In this document: one piece after another, positions 1 through 5,442 of the stretch
Position numbering within the stretch: the first letter of the stretch is position 1
How the letters are laid out: every line of letters starts with the position of its first letter
Assembly (NCBI GenBank): GCA_024511395.1
Contig: JANELJ010000154.1
Coordinates: forward strand, 1-5,518
Source of the DNA: Gammaproteobacteria bacterium
GTDB lineage: Bacteria; Pseudomonadota; Gammaproteobacteria; GRL18
Length of the DNA stretch: 5,518 bases
Direction of reading: 5' to 3'
The notes under the pieces: generated by a model
Told to the model about the DNA's origin: nothing
What the model saw: only the letters and a program-made list of their open reading frames with translations
Database searches by the model: none
Translations under genes and position numbers: made by a program

Positions 1-42
1 AGTGTTAAGTGTTAAGTGTTAAGTGTTAAGTGTTAAGTGTTA
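1..42. repeat. Tandem heptamer array, six perfect AGTGTTA units
   Basis: Six uninterrupted copies of AGTGTTA (TAACACT on the transcribed strand) begin at the first base of the window, so the array may be longer. A seventh isolated copy lies at 79-85. The array follows hscB on its coding strand, where hscA is normally found. Because the unit is 7 bp and contains TAA when joined head to tail, on both strands, it places stop codons in all six frames about every 21 bp and cannot be coding. Intergenic heptamer repeats are known in some filamentous cyanobacteria and in marine Beggiatoaceae (TAACTGA there). The resemblance is in unit length and partial sequence only. Confidence 0.95.
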
Positions 43-78
43 GAGCAAAGATTCAGGGTTTTGGTTCAGCATTTAATC

Positions 79-85
79 AGTGTTA
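79..85. repeat. Isolated seventh AGTGTTA copy
   Basis: One exact copy of the heptamer lies between the hscB stop codon and the main array, in the same orientation as the array units and separated from it by 36 bases. It could be a remnant of a larger array or a chance match. The exact 7-mer in a short A+T-rich gap beside the array makes common origin reasonable but unproven. Confidence 0.5.
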
Positions 86-95
86 TTGAGTTTAT

Positions 96-680
96 TTAAA
101 ACTGATTTGCCAAGTCTTCTTCCTTGTTCATGGCTTCTTCCTGAAGTCGGTTCAGGAACTGCATTTTCAGTATCTGGGCTTTGGCTTCAGCCAGCAGTTT
201 ATGCTGTTCATCTTCAGCAATATCTTCGTCCAGTATTTGCTGGAACAGGGCCTGAAGATTGCTTACAGCGGACTTAATTCGGTGTTTAACATCATCGAGA
301 ATATTATCCAGTGCCGCCATGGGATCAGCCCTGTCTTCAATCCGGGACAGGGCTTCTCGCAGTTCCATCTGTTCCATTAAAAATCCGGGGGCCACTGCGG
401 TATCATTTTCGCCCAGTTCAATTCCAAACAGTGATAACAGATAAATTGAGCGTTGCAGTGGGTTTTTCAAGGTTTGCAGGGCATCGTTGATCTGTGCGGC
501 TTTCTGTACTGACAGTAAGCGTTCGCGGTCGGAGGCATTGGCAAACTTGTCCGGATGCACCGTCTTTTGCAATTCATGATAGTTCTGGTTGAGAAGTTTT
601 TTGTCAATGTCAAAACTGACAGGTAAACCCAGTAATGAAAAATAATTCTGAGTATCGGTTATTTTTGTATTACAGGTCAT
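96..680 (-). CDS. hscB: HscB, J-domain co-chaperone for Fe-S cluster biogenesis
   Basis: HscB is a cytoplasmic J-type co-chaperone that brings IscU to the Hsp70 HscA, stimulates HscA ATPase and so promotes cluster transfer from the scaffold. The 194-residue protein has an N-terminal J domain (about residues 12-80) with the diagnostic HPD motif at 42-44, and a C-terminal helical domain (about 95-190) with FLMEQMELRE at 100-109, a conserved part of the IscU-binding region. It is longer than E. coli HscB (171 residues), partly from about ten extra residues before the J domain. No other ATG lies before the J domain, so the start is the only good one, although no clear Shine-Dalgarno sequence precedes it. 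It follows iscA by 166 bp. hscA is expected next but lies outside the window. Confidence 0.97.
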   Translation of the reverse strand: MTCNTKITDTQNYFSLLGLPVSFDIDKKLLNQNYHELQKTVHPDKFANASDRERLLSVQKAAQINDALQTLKNPLQRSIYLLSLFGIELGENDTAVAPGFLMEQMELREALSRIEDRADPMAALDNILDDVKHRIKSAVSNLQALFQQILDEDIAEDEQHKLLAEAKAQILKMQFLNRLQEEAMNKEEDLANQF

Positions 681-688
681 TTTAGGTA

Positions 689-705
689 TCCAGGAATTGT
701 CTGGA
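689..705 (-). promoter_or_regulatory. Small hairpin just upstream of the hscB start
   Basis: TCCAG at 689-693 is complementary to CTGGA at 701-705, giving a 5-bp stem with a 7-base loop. The stem begins eight bases before the hscB ATG, where a ribosome binding site would lie. No recognisable Shine-Dalgarno sequence is present, so this structure could influence hscB translation. The stem is short and could be fortuitous. Confidence 0.3.
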
Positions 706-740
706 GCTGGAATTAAGCTAAAGGAGGTTTCTGGTTTTAT

Positions 741-776
741 CTCCCCGCCCTGCGGGCACTTCTCCCTGGCAAGGAG
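741..776. repeat. REP-like G+C-rich element between iscA and hscB
   Basis: This G+C-rich block stands out from its A+T-rich surroundings. It contains a 5-bp perfect stem CCCGC (744-748)/GCGGG (752-756) with a 3-base loop, and a second stem CTCC (762-765)/GGAG (773-776) with a 7-base loop. The wording CCCCGCCCTGCGGGCAC followed by TCTCCCTGGCAAGGAG resembles dispersed REP-type palindromes seen in many proteobacterial genomes. No T-run follows either stem on the operon strand, so it is not a standard intrinsic terminator. In this position it may stabilise the upstream iscRSUA message or moderate hscB expression. Assignment as a dispersed repeat is inferred from one copy. Confidence 0.5.
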
Positions 777-821
777 TTAAACCTTAAAGTTATTATCTCC
801 CAGATCCTGAGGACTATTGCC

Positions 822-849
822 TAGTAGACGTTGAGACTTTTCACTACTA
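822..849 (-). other. Inverted repeat over the iscA stop codon
   Basis: TAGTAG at 822-827 is complementary to CTACTA at 844-849, a 6-bp stem with a 16-base loop. The second arm includes the iscA stop codon. No T-run follows it on the transcribed strand, so it is not a terminator. A role in message processing is possible but unsupported. Confidence 0.3.
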
Positions 850-1170
850 AACGTTAAAACTCTCACCACAGCCGCAGGAATCTTTAACATTAGGATTATT
901 GAATTTAAAGCCTTCGTTTAAGCCTTCTTTGCCATAGTCCAGTTCAGTGCCGTCAATATAGACAATGCTTTTAGGATCCACAATAACTTTTACACCCTTG
1001 TCTTCAAATACCAGGTCATCATCATCGACAGTATCTGCAAATTCGAGTACATAGGCCATGCCGGAACAGCCATTGGTTTTTACACCCAGGCGTAATGCCT
1101 CACCTTTGCCTCGATTTTCAATAAATCGGGCAACGTATTCTGCTGCTGCATCGGTTAATGTAATTGCCAT
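847..1170 (-). CDS. iscA: IscA, A-type Fe-S cluster carrier
   Basis: IscA is a cytoplasmic A-type carrier that receives Fe-S clusters or iron and delivers them to apoproteins, and is especially linked to [4Fe-4S] maturation. The 107-residue product is standard length for the family and has the three invariant cysteines: Cys35 in the NGCSG context and the C-terminal Cys99 and Cys101 in SCGCGESF. The sequence runs close to E. coli IscA throughout, and its position between iscU and hscB separates it from its paralogues ErpA and SufA. The ATG at 1168-1170 has a weak purine-rich stretch (AAAGGG) upstream. The gene ends in three consecutive in-frame stop codons, TAG TAG TGA. Confidence 0.98.
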   Translation of the reverse strand: MAITLTDAAAEYVARFIENRGKGEALRLGVKTNGCSGMAYVLEFADTVDDDDLVFEDKGVKVIVDPKSIVYIDGTELDYGKEGLNEGFKFNNPNVKDSCGCGESFNV

Positions 1171-1215
1171 AAAACTTACCCTTTTCTGACTGTTCCAGAC
1201 GGATTATATAAAGGT

Positions 1216-1599
1216 TTAACAAGACTGCTTTTCTTTGTAATCATCAATAGCCGCTTTAATGGCATCTTCAGCCAGTACAGAACAGTGGATCTTAACCGGC
1301 GGCAGAGCCAGTTCTTCGGCTATATCGGTATTTTTAATCTGGCCGGCTTCTTCCAGGGTCTTACCCTTCACCCATTCAGTAACCAGGGAGCTAGATGCAA
1401 TGGCAGAACCGCAGCCATAGGTTTTAAACTTGGCGTCTTCAATAACACCGTCATCGTCAACCTTAATCTGTAAACGCATAACATCACCACAGGCCGGTGC
1501 ACCTACCATGCCAGTACCGACACCTTTTTCATCATTATCCATGGTGCCTACATTACGTGGATTCTCATAGTGATCCAGAACTTTATCGCTGTATGCCAT
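1216..1599 (-). CDS. iscU: IscU, Fe-S cluster assembly scaffold
   Basis: IscU is the cytoplasmic scaffold on which IscS-derived sulfur and iron are assembled into [2Fe-2S] clusters, which are then released by HscA/HscB. All ligand residues are visible in the 127-residue protein: Cys37 and Asp39 in the PACGD motif, Cys63 in YGCGS, and His105-Cys106 in KIHCS. The HscA recognition motif LPPVK lies at 99-103. Length matches the E. coli protein. An additional cysteine is the last residue (Cys127), outside the active site. The ATG at 1597-1599 is preceded by GAGG about nine bases upstream (CCTC at 1609-1612 on the plus strand). It lies 45 bp before iscA and is almost certainly co-transcribed with it. 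Confidence 0.98.
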   Translation of the reverse strand: MAYSDKVLDHYENPRNVGTMDNDEKGVGTGMVGAPACGDVMRLQIKVDDDGVIEDAKFKTYGCGSAIASSSLVTEWVKGKTLEEAGQIKNTDIAEELALPPVKIHCSVLAEDAIKAAIDDYKEKQSC

Positions 1600-1626
1600 T
1601 ATCTTTAACCTCGATTCTTGTCACTG

Positions 1627-1660
1627 TACCGATCCGGTAATTTTACACGAACTGTACAGT
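1627..1660 (-). other. Hairpin and palindrome in the iscS-iscU spacer
   Basis: The 98-bp gap between iscS and iscU contains a perfect 5-bp stem TACCG (1627-1631)/CGGTA (1635-1639) with a 3-base loop, and a perfect 10-bp palindrome ACTGTACAGT at 1651-1660. Neither is followed by a T-run on the operon strand, so read-through into iscU is expected. They may be RNA processing or stability elements, or the palindrome may be a protein site. No known operator consensus was recognised. Confidence 0.4.
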
Positions 1661-1697
1661 AACTTATAGTCTTACTCTGTTATTTTCCAGTACCTGT

Positions 1698-2912
1698 TCA
1701 GTGCGCATTCCACTGAATAGTGGACAGATCGATACCGTCCTTATACATATCCCATAAGGGTGATAGCTGTCTGAGTTTTTCTACTTTTTCTTTTAATAGT
1801 TTTACTGTGTAATCCACATCTTCTTCTGTGGTATAACGTCCCAGGCTGAAACGAATAGAACTGTGTGCCAGTTCATCATTACGGCCAATGGCGCGCAACA
1901 CATAAGAGGGTTCCAGGCTGGCTGAAGTACAGGCAGAACCGGAGGAAACCGCTAGGTCATCAATGGCCATTAGCAGAGACTCACCTTCTACATAATTAAA
2001 ACTCAGGTTCAGATTATGCGGAACACGGTGTTCTAGGTCGCCATTAACGTACAGTTCTTCCATACCTTCAAAACCTTTGAGCATACGATCTCTCAGAGCG
2101 GTAATACGCTTGATTTCATCGGCCATTTCTTCTTTTGCAATACGGAAAGCTTCACCCATACCGACAATTTGATGCGTGGCCAGGGTACCGGAACGCATAC
2201 CGCGTTCATGTCCGCCGCCGTGCATCTGAGCTTCAATTCTTACTCTGGGCTTACGACGCACATACAGAGCGCCAACCCCTTTAGGGCCATAAACTTTATG
2301 AGCAGAAAATGACATTAAATCCACTTTCATATTCTGCAGATCAATTTCAGTTTTACCGGCACTCTGAGCCGCATCCACATGGAAAATAACCTTGCGTGAA
2401 CGGCACATCTCACCAATGGCAGCAATGTCCTGAATCACACCAATTTCATTATTAACATGCATAATGGAAACCAGAATGGTGTCATCCCGAAAGGCTGCTT
2501 TCAGTTTTTCCAGATCAATCAGGCCGTTAGATTCCGGATCCAGATAAGTAACTTCATAGCCTTCACGTTCCAGCTGACGACAGGTATCTAGTACCGCCTT
2601 ATGTTCGGTTTTGGAGGTAATAATGTGCTTACCACGTTTGGAATAAAAATGCGCAGCGCCTTTAAGAGCCAGGTTATCGGATTCAGTGGCACCGGAAGTC
2701 CAGACTATTTCCTTAGGATCGGCATTAATGAGTGCTACCACATGGGCACGAGCCTCTTCTACAGCCGCTTCTGCATCCCAGCCATATTTATGCGAGCGGG
2801 AAGCCGGATTACCAAAATTCCCGTCCATTGTAAGATAGTGGCACATTTTATCAGCGACGCGCTTATCCACTGGTGCTGTTGCTGAATAATCCAGATATAT
2901 CGGTGAACTCAT
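1698..2912 (-). CDS. iscS: IscS, cysteine desulfurase
   Basis: IscS is a pyridoxal-phosphate enzyme that converts L-cysteine to L-alanine and passes the sulfur as a persulfide to IscU, TusA, ThiI and other acceptors in the cytoplasm. The 404-residue protein has the same length as E. coli IscS and aligns nearly throughout. Visible key residues are His104 (TEHK), Asp180 and Gln183 (HVDAAQ), the PLP-binding Lys206 (SAHK) and the persulfide-forming Cys328 within [14 protein letters not shown]. The C-terminal [13 protein letters not shown] segment, part of the IscU-binding end, is intact. The ATG at 2910-2912 has AGGA seven bases upstream. It is the second gene of the isc operon, 66 bp after iscR. 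Confidence 0.99.
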   Translation of the reverse strand: MSSPIYLDYSATAPVDKRVADKMCHYLTMDGNFGNPASRSHKYGWDAEAAVEEARAHVVALINADPKEIVWTSGATESDNLALKGAAHFYSKRGKHIITSKTEHKAVLDTCRQLEREGYEVTYLDPESNGLIDLEKLKAAFRDDTILVSIMHVNNEIGVIQDIAAIGEMCRSRKVIFHVDAAQSAGKTEIDLQNMKVDLMSFSAHKVYGPKGVGALYVRRKPRVRIEAQMHGGGHERGMRSGTLATHQIVGMGEAFRIAKEEMADEIKRITALRDRMLKGFEGMEELYVNGDLEHRVPHNLNLSFNYVEGESLLMAIDDLAVSSGSACTSASLEPSYVLRAIGRNDELAHSSIRFSLGRYTTEEDVDYTVKLLKEKVEKLRQLSPLWDMYKDGIDLSTIQWNAH

Positions 2913-2933
2913 TAAAAATTCCTGTCCCGCAAA

Positions 2934-2985
2934 ATTATAAAAAATAAAATAAGTTAAAATTGAATTAGCTAAAAAGTTTTAAGCT
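2934..2985 (-). promoter_or_regulatory. A+T-rich iscR-iscS spacer with weak hairpin and TATAAT
   Basis: The iscR end and spacer contain an imperfect hairpin at 2967-2985 (AGCT and AAAA/TTTT arms with one mismatch) that covers the iscR stop codon. A very A+T-rich tract follows, with an exact TATAAT at 2939-2934 on the minus strand. No good -35 hexamer stands 16-18 bases upstream of it, so an internal iscS promoter is only possible. In E. coli the iscR-iscS gap is where the sRNA RyhB acts and the message is cleaved so that iscR outlives iscSUA. The A/U-rich stretch here would suit RNase E-type cleavage, but that is by analogy. Confidence 0.3.
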
Positions 2986-3464
2986 ATGTGCTTCTCTTTA
3001 AAATCAACCCGCTGACTACCAAGAGGTAATGCACTATCCTGACGTCTTGCCACTTCCTGCACTTCCTGCTTTTCTACCAGACTGCCCAGGGTAATGGCAG
3101 ATAAAAATTCAAAAAGCTGGTCACTCAGGTCACACCAGAGTTCATGTGTCAGGCAGCGTTCTTCATGCTGACAGTTACCTTTACGTTTACAGCGTGTTGC
3201 ATCGACGGTTTCATCCACAGCAGCAATAATTTCTGCAATAGCAATATCTTCAGCTTCACGGCTCAGGCGATAACCGCCTCCGGGTCCACGGGCACTGTCA
3301 ACCAAACCGTTTTTTCTTAACTTGGAAAATAACTGTTCCAGATAAGAAAGTGAAATTTCCTGTCTTTGTGAAATACCAGCAAGAGTGATTGGCCCTAATT
3401 CATAGTGGATTGCCAAATCCAACATTGCTGTTACTGCATAGCGCCCTTTAGTGGTCAATCTCAT
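2979..3464 (-). CDS. iscR: IscR, Fe-S-sensing Rrf2-family regulator
   Basis: IscR is a winged-helix DNA-binding protein of the Rrf2 family that carries a [2Fe-2S] cluster. The holo form represses the isc operon, and both apo and holo forms act at type 2 sites elsewhere. The 161-residue protein opens with [18 protein letters not shown] and has the recognition-helix region [18 protein letters not shown] and the wing RGPGGGYRL at 59-67. The cluster ligands Cys92, Cys98, Cys104 and His107 are all present with E. coli spacing. The C-terminal tail after about residue 135 diverges from E. coli, as is usual. The ATG at 3462-3464 has AGGA eight bases upstream. It is the first gene of the isc operon, just downstream of a promoter with a type 1-like IscR site. 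Confidence 0.98.
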   Translation of the reverse strand: MRLTTKGRYAVTAMLDLAIHYELGPITLAGISQRQEISLSYLEQLFSKLRKNGLVDSARGPGGGYRLSREAEDIAIAEIIAAVDETVDATRCKRKGNCQHEERCLTHELWCDLSDQLFEFLSAITLGSLVEKQEVQEVARRQDSALPLGSQRVDFKEKHIA

Positions 3465-3477
3465 TGATTCATTCCTG

Positions 3478-3506
3478 TTTTAAGATATTATGGCGCTATC
3501 TTAAAA
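3478..3506. promoter_or_regulatory. 10-bp-arm inverted repeat over the iscR -10 and start region
   Basis: TTTTAAGATA at 3478-3487 and TATCTTAAAA at 3497-3506 are perfect inverted repeats separated by nine bases (TTATGGCGC). One arm contains the -10 hexamer TAAGAT on the minus strand and the predicted transcription start falls inside the spacer. The dyad is therefore not fully contained in the iscR message and is more likely a DNA operator than an RNA hairpin. It fits neither the type 1 nor the type 2 IscR consensus. No T-run follows it on the operon strand, which argues against a terminator. Confidence 0.7.
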
Positions 3507-3526
3507 AAACCAAGCATTTTAGTCAA
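3498..3526 (-). promoter_or_regulatory. isc operon promoter (P-iscR), sigma70-type
   Basis: The minus strand reads TTGACT (3526-3521), a 17-base spacer, then TAAGAT (3503-3498), matching the sigma70 consensus at five of six and four of six positions with optimal spacing. The start site would be near 3491, giving a leader of about 27 bases that includes the AGGA ribosome binding site of iscR. The region just upstream (about 3527-3560) is strongly A+T-rich and could act as an UP element. It lies after the cysE stop codon and separates the isc operon from cysE. Confidence 0.8.
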
Positions 3527-3530
3527 GTAA
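3506..3530 (-). promoter_or_regulatory. Type 1-like IscR operator overlapping the -35 element
   Basis: The 25-bp E. coli type 1 consensus is ATASYYGACTRWWWYAGTCRRSTAT as recalled. The minus strand from 3530 to 3506 matches it at about 19 positions: the TACTTGACT half and the A+T-rich centre fit almost fully, and the other half is degenerate (GCTTGGTTTT). Binding here would cover the -35 hexamer, consistent with holo-IscR autorepression. The match was made by eye. Confidence 0.65.
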
Positions 3531-3554
3531 ATTTTATCTATTACTAATATATAC

Positions 3555-4472
3555 TTATTTTTCGGTTTTTCCGGAATTCGAATCATCTGCCTTTTTATCC
3601 AGTTTAATGGACTTGTCCAGCTGAACAATATGGACATCTTCTTCTTTATTGCCCGGTGCATTACCGCAGAAATCCTGGGCCGGACAGGAATCCGGGTGCT
3701 CATCCAGCGGTGTTATTTCACAAATATGAGTCTCCGGAATCTTGATGTCAGGAAATTCAGCATCAATAGAACGAATGGCAGTACACATTTTTTCCAGCTT
3801 ATCATCCACCTTGTGCATATGATCCAGTACACAATTAATGGCATGAGCCACGGGATCGGGCATTTCACTGGAAGTACCATAGGCATCAAAACCGATTTTT
3901 TTCGCCATATGTTCCCGGTTTTTGGCTTTAGGATCATCCTGAGTCATTTGTTCTTTCTTTTTAGAAGAAATAAGCCGCCCAGGAATACCCACTACGGTAC
4001 ATCCGCTGGGTACATCCTTAACGACTACTGCATTCGAACCGACCCGCGCACCATCAGCCAAGGTTATTGGCCCTAACACTTTAGCACCAGCCCCCACCAC
4101 TACATCATTACCCAGAGTCGGGTGACGCTTGCCTTTGTCCCATGAAGTTCCCCCCAGGGTAACACCGTGATAAAGCGTACAGTCATCACCAATAACAGTG
4201 GTCTCACCAATCACCACACCCATGCCGTGATCAATAAAAAAACGCCGACCAATCGTCGCGTCCGGATGGATTTCAATGCCCGTTAGAAGACGGGCCGTCG
4301 CAGAAAAAAAACGCGCCAGCCAGCGCAAATTCCAGTTCCATAAACGATTATTAAGTCGATAGAAAATCATGGCATGGACGCCCGGATAGGTACTTAGTAC
4401 CTCAAAATAATTACGTGCTGCCGGATCACGTTCAAAAACGCATTGTATGTCTTCTTTCAAATGCTCGAACAT
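3555..4472 (-). CDS. cysE: CysE, serine O-acetyltransferase with cysteine-containing tail
   Basis: CysE transfers acetyl from acetyl-CoA to L-serine, giving O-acetylserine, the carbon skeleton for cysteine synthesis in the cytoplasm. Using the ATG at 4470-4472 the protein has 305 residues. A short helical N-terminal region is followed by left-handed beta-helix hexapeptide repeats (about 65-165) with catalytic-type Asp81-His82 in FIDHGMG and His117 in KRHPTL. The family-typical GFDAYG segment lies at 194-199. A GTG four codons upstream (4484) is also in frame, but homologues begin MFEXLXEDI and a GAGTGG stretch eight bases before the ATG supports the later start. The C-terminal tail carries Cys251, Cys263 and Cys269, then becomes acidic and lysine-rich and looks disordered, making the protein longer than E. 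coli CysE (273). It has its own promoter and lies 90 bp before iscR. It could supply cysteine for IscS. Confidence 0.95.
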   Translation of the reverse strand: MFEHLKEDIQCVFERDPAARNYFEVLSTYPGVHAMIFYRLNNRLWNWNLRWLARFFSATARLLTGIEIHPDATIGRRFFIDHGMGVVIGETTVIGDDCTLYHGVTLGGTSWDKGKRHPTLGNDVVVGAGAKVLGPITLADGARVGSNAVVVKDVPSGCTVVGIPGRLISSKKKEQMTQDDPKAKNREHMAKKIGFDAYGTSSEMPDPVAHAINCVLDHMHKVDDKLEKMCTAIRSIDAEFPDIKIPETHICEITPLDEHPDSCPAQDFCGNAPGNKEEDVHIVQLDKSIKLDKKADDSNSGKTEK

Positions 4473-4511
4473 TCTAACAACCACTCTCGTTCAGTTTGCT
4501 ATCAATAATCA

Positions 4512-4523
4512 CAGGGTTCCCTG
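4512..4523 (-). promoter_or_regulatory. Hairpin in the cysE 5' leader
   Basis: CAGGG (4512-4516) and CCCTG (4519-4523) are inverted repeats separated by two bases; as RNA it would more realistically form a 4-bp stem with a GAAC loop. It lies in the transcribed leader between the predicted start (near 4540) and the cysE start codon. No T-run follows on the cysE strand, so it is not a terminator for trmJ. A regulatory function is undetermined. Confidence 0.4.
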
Positions 4524-4545
4524 ATGTTATGGGAAAAGACCGTGC

Positions 4546-4574
4546 ATTTTACTAGGAATTGCCTCAACACTCAA
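4546..4574 (-). promoter_or_regulatory. cysE promoter, sigma70-type
   Basis: In the trmJ-cysE gap the minus strand reads TTGAGT (4574-4569), a 17-base spacer, then TAAAAT (4551-4546). The hexamers match consensus at four of six and five of six positions. The predicted start near 4540 gives a leader of roughly 65-70 bases before the cysE ATG. No terminator was seen after trmJ, so read-through from trmJ remains possible. Confidence 0.65.
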
Positions 4575-4602
4575 ATAGATATAAGGCTGGCACTGATATA
4601 AG

Positions 4603-5340
4603 TCAATTCTGTTTATGACGTATGGACTTTTGAGTCTGGGTTAAAATACCGCGCAGAATATTCAGTTCTTCCTGCTTTAGTCGTGAGCGGTTATACAGCT
4701 GGCGCAGCTTGGGCATTAACTGAGGTGATTGCTCTGGATTTAAAAAATCGATTTCAATCAGCGTTTCTTCAAGATGCCGGTAAAAACCTTCCATGGCATC
4801 ACTGACGGCATAGTCCACCGGCTGAATACTTTCTGCAAGCTCTTTCCTGCTCAGATGAGTCGTCATCATCAGCTCATAAGTCACAATTTGTATTGTAGAG
4901 GCCACATTCAGGGAGCTGTACTGAGGATTGGTGTGTATATTAATTAATTTATGACACAGGCCAATTTCTTCATTGGTCATTCCGGTACGTTCACGCCCAA
5001 ATACCAGTGCCACCTGATGATTGCCGGCTTCCGTCATTGCCTGCTGTGCAGCCTGACGGGCATCAATAAATTCATGCTGAATTTTACGCTCCCTGACCGT
5101 TGAGCCCAGTACCAGATGACAACCTTCCAGCGCCTGTTCCAGGCTGTCACAGACTATAGCTCTGCTCAGAAGATCATCAGCACCAGAAGCCATGGCTATC
5201 GCTTCCGGATCAGGGAAACGTTTAGGCTGCACCAGATATAAATGCTCCAGCCCCATATTTTTCATTACCCGTGCAGCCGCTCCTATATTGCCCGGATGGG
5301 AGGTATTAAGCATAATAATACGAATATTATCTACAGACAT
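4603..5340 (-). CDS. trmJ: TrmJ, tRNA (Cm32/Um32) 2'-O-methyltransferase
   Basis: TrmJ is a SPOUT-class enzyme that uses S-adenosylmethionine to methylate the ribose of position 32 in the tRNA anticodon loop. The 245-residue protein equals the E. coli enzyme in length. The SPOUT signatures are clear: NIGAAARVMKNMGL at 18-31 (with Arg24), LVFGRERTGMTNEE at 112-125, and the trefoil-knot cofactor loop PQYSSLNVA at 139-147. The C-terminal part (about 165-245) is the helical extension seen in TrmJ-type members, which distinguishes it from the small TrmL family. The ATG at 5338-5340 has AAGGA five bases upstream. It is the conserved neighbour upstream of cysE/iscR in many gammaproteobacteria, with no demonstrated role in Fe-S assembly. 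Confidence 0.96.
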   Translation of the reverse strand: MSVDNIRIIMLNTSHPGNIGAAARVMKNMGLEHLYLVQPKRFPDPEAIAMASGADDLLSRAIVCDSLEQALEGCHLVLGSTVRERKIQHEFIDARQAAQQAMTEAGNHQVALVFGRERTGMTNEEIGLCHKLINIHTNPQYSSLNVASTIQIVTYELMMTTHLSRKELAESIQPVDYAVSDAMEGFYRHLEETLIEIDFLNPEQSPQLMPKLRQLYNRSRLKQEELNILRGILTQTQKSIRHKQN

Positions 5341-5394
5341 ATTTTTCCTTCAGGCCTAGTAGCTGCCCCTTTAGTATTACTTGGCAATATATTA

Positions 5395-5400
5395 ATTATA
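5395..5400 (-). promoter_or_regulatory. Possible trmJ -10 element (TATAAT)
   Basis: A perfect TATAAT stands on the minus strand about 55 bases before the trmJ start codon, at a plausible distance for a promoter. The bases 17 upstream (GAGCTG) do not resemble a -35 hexamer and there is no extended -10 TG. It is therefore a candidate only, either activator-dependent or fortuitous in A+T-rich DNA. Confidence 0.4.
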
Positions 5401-5401
5401 A

Positions 5402-5436
5402 CTAAAGTTTAGAGTTTCAGCTCCCCCAAAAAGGAG
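5402..5436. other. Two short inverted repeats upstream of trmJ
   Basis: CTAAA (5402-5406) and TTTAG (5408-5412) form an interrupted palindrome just upstream of the candidate trmJ -10. CTCC (5421-5424) and GGAG (5433-5436) form a second dyad that on the minus strand can extend with two G-U pairs. The latter follows the possible gene tail at the window edge but lacks a downstream T-run, so it is a poor terminator candidate. Either could be a binding site; neither matches a consensus I recognise. Confidence 0.3.
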
Positions 5437-5442
5437 AATCAT

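Noticed and set aside
1..42. The heptamer array as a CRISPR fragment or telomere-like end
   Set aside because: Units are contiguous 7-mers without spacers, and nothing else suggests a replicon end.
80..277. 65-codon plus-strand frame opposite the hscB end
   Set aside because: Antisense to hscB, low-complexity translation, no supporting signals.
2601..2885. 94-codon plus-strand frame opposite iscS
   Set aside because: Antisense to highly conserved iscS codons, with no family resemblance and no promoter or ribosome binding site seen.
3478..3506. The iscR-promoter dyad as an intrinsic terminator for cysE
   Set aside because: On the cysE strand the T-run precedes rather than follows the dyad, and the promoter elements occupy the same bases.
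3488..3703. 71-codon minus-strand frame over the cysE end and the iscR promoter
   Set aside because: It overlaps the cysE tail in another frame and runs through the isc promoter and operator, which is regulatory sequence.
3630..4076. 148-codon open frame on the plus strand opposite cysE
   Set aside because: It lies wholly antisense to the well-supported cysE, lacks recognisable domains, and is explained as a mirror of constrained coding sequence.
4074..4080. TAACACT inside cysE as a further array unit
   Set aside because: A single 7-base match within conserved codons, in opposite orientation to the array units, is most simply chance.
4473..4484. GTG at 4484 as the cysE start, adding four residues
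   Set aside because: Homologous CysE proteins begin at the downstream ATG (MFEXLXEDI) and the best purine-rich stretch is positioned for that ATG, not for the GTG.
5354..5361. CCTAGTAG shared with 820-827 as a dispersed repeat
   Set aside because: An 8-base match with no flanking similarity is expected by chance in 5.5 kb.
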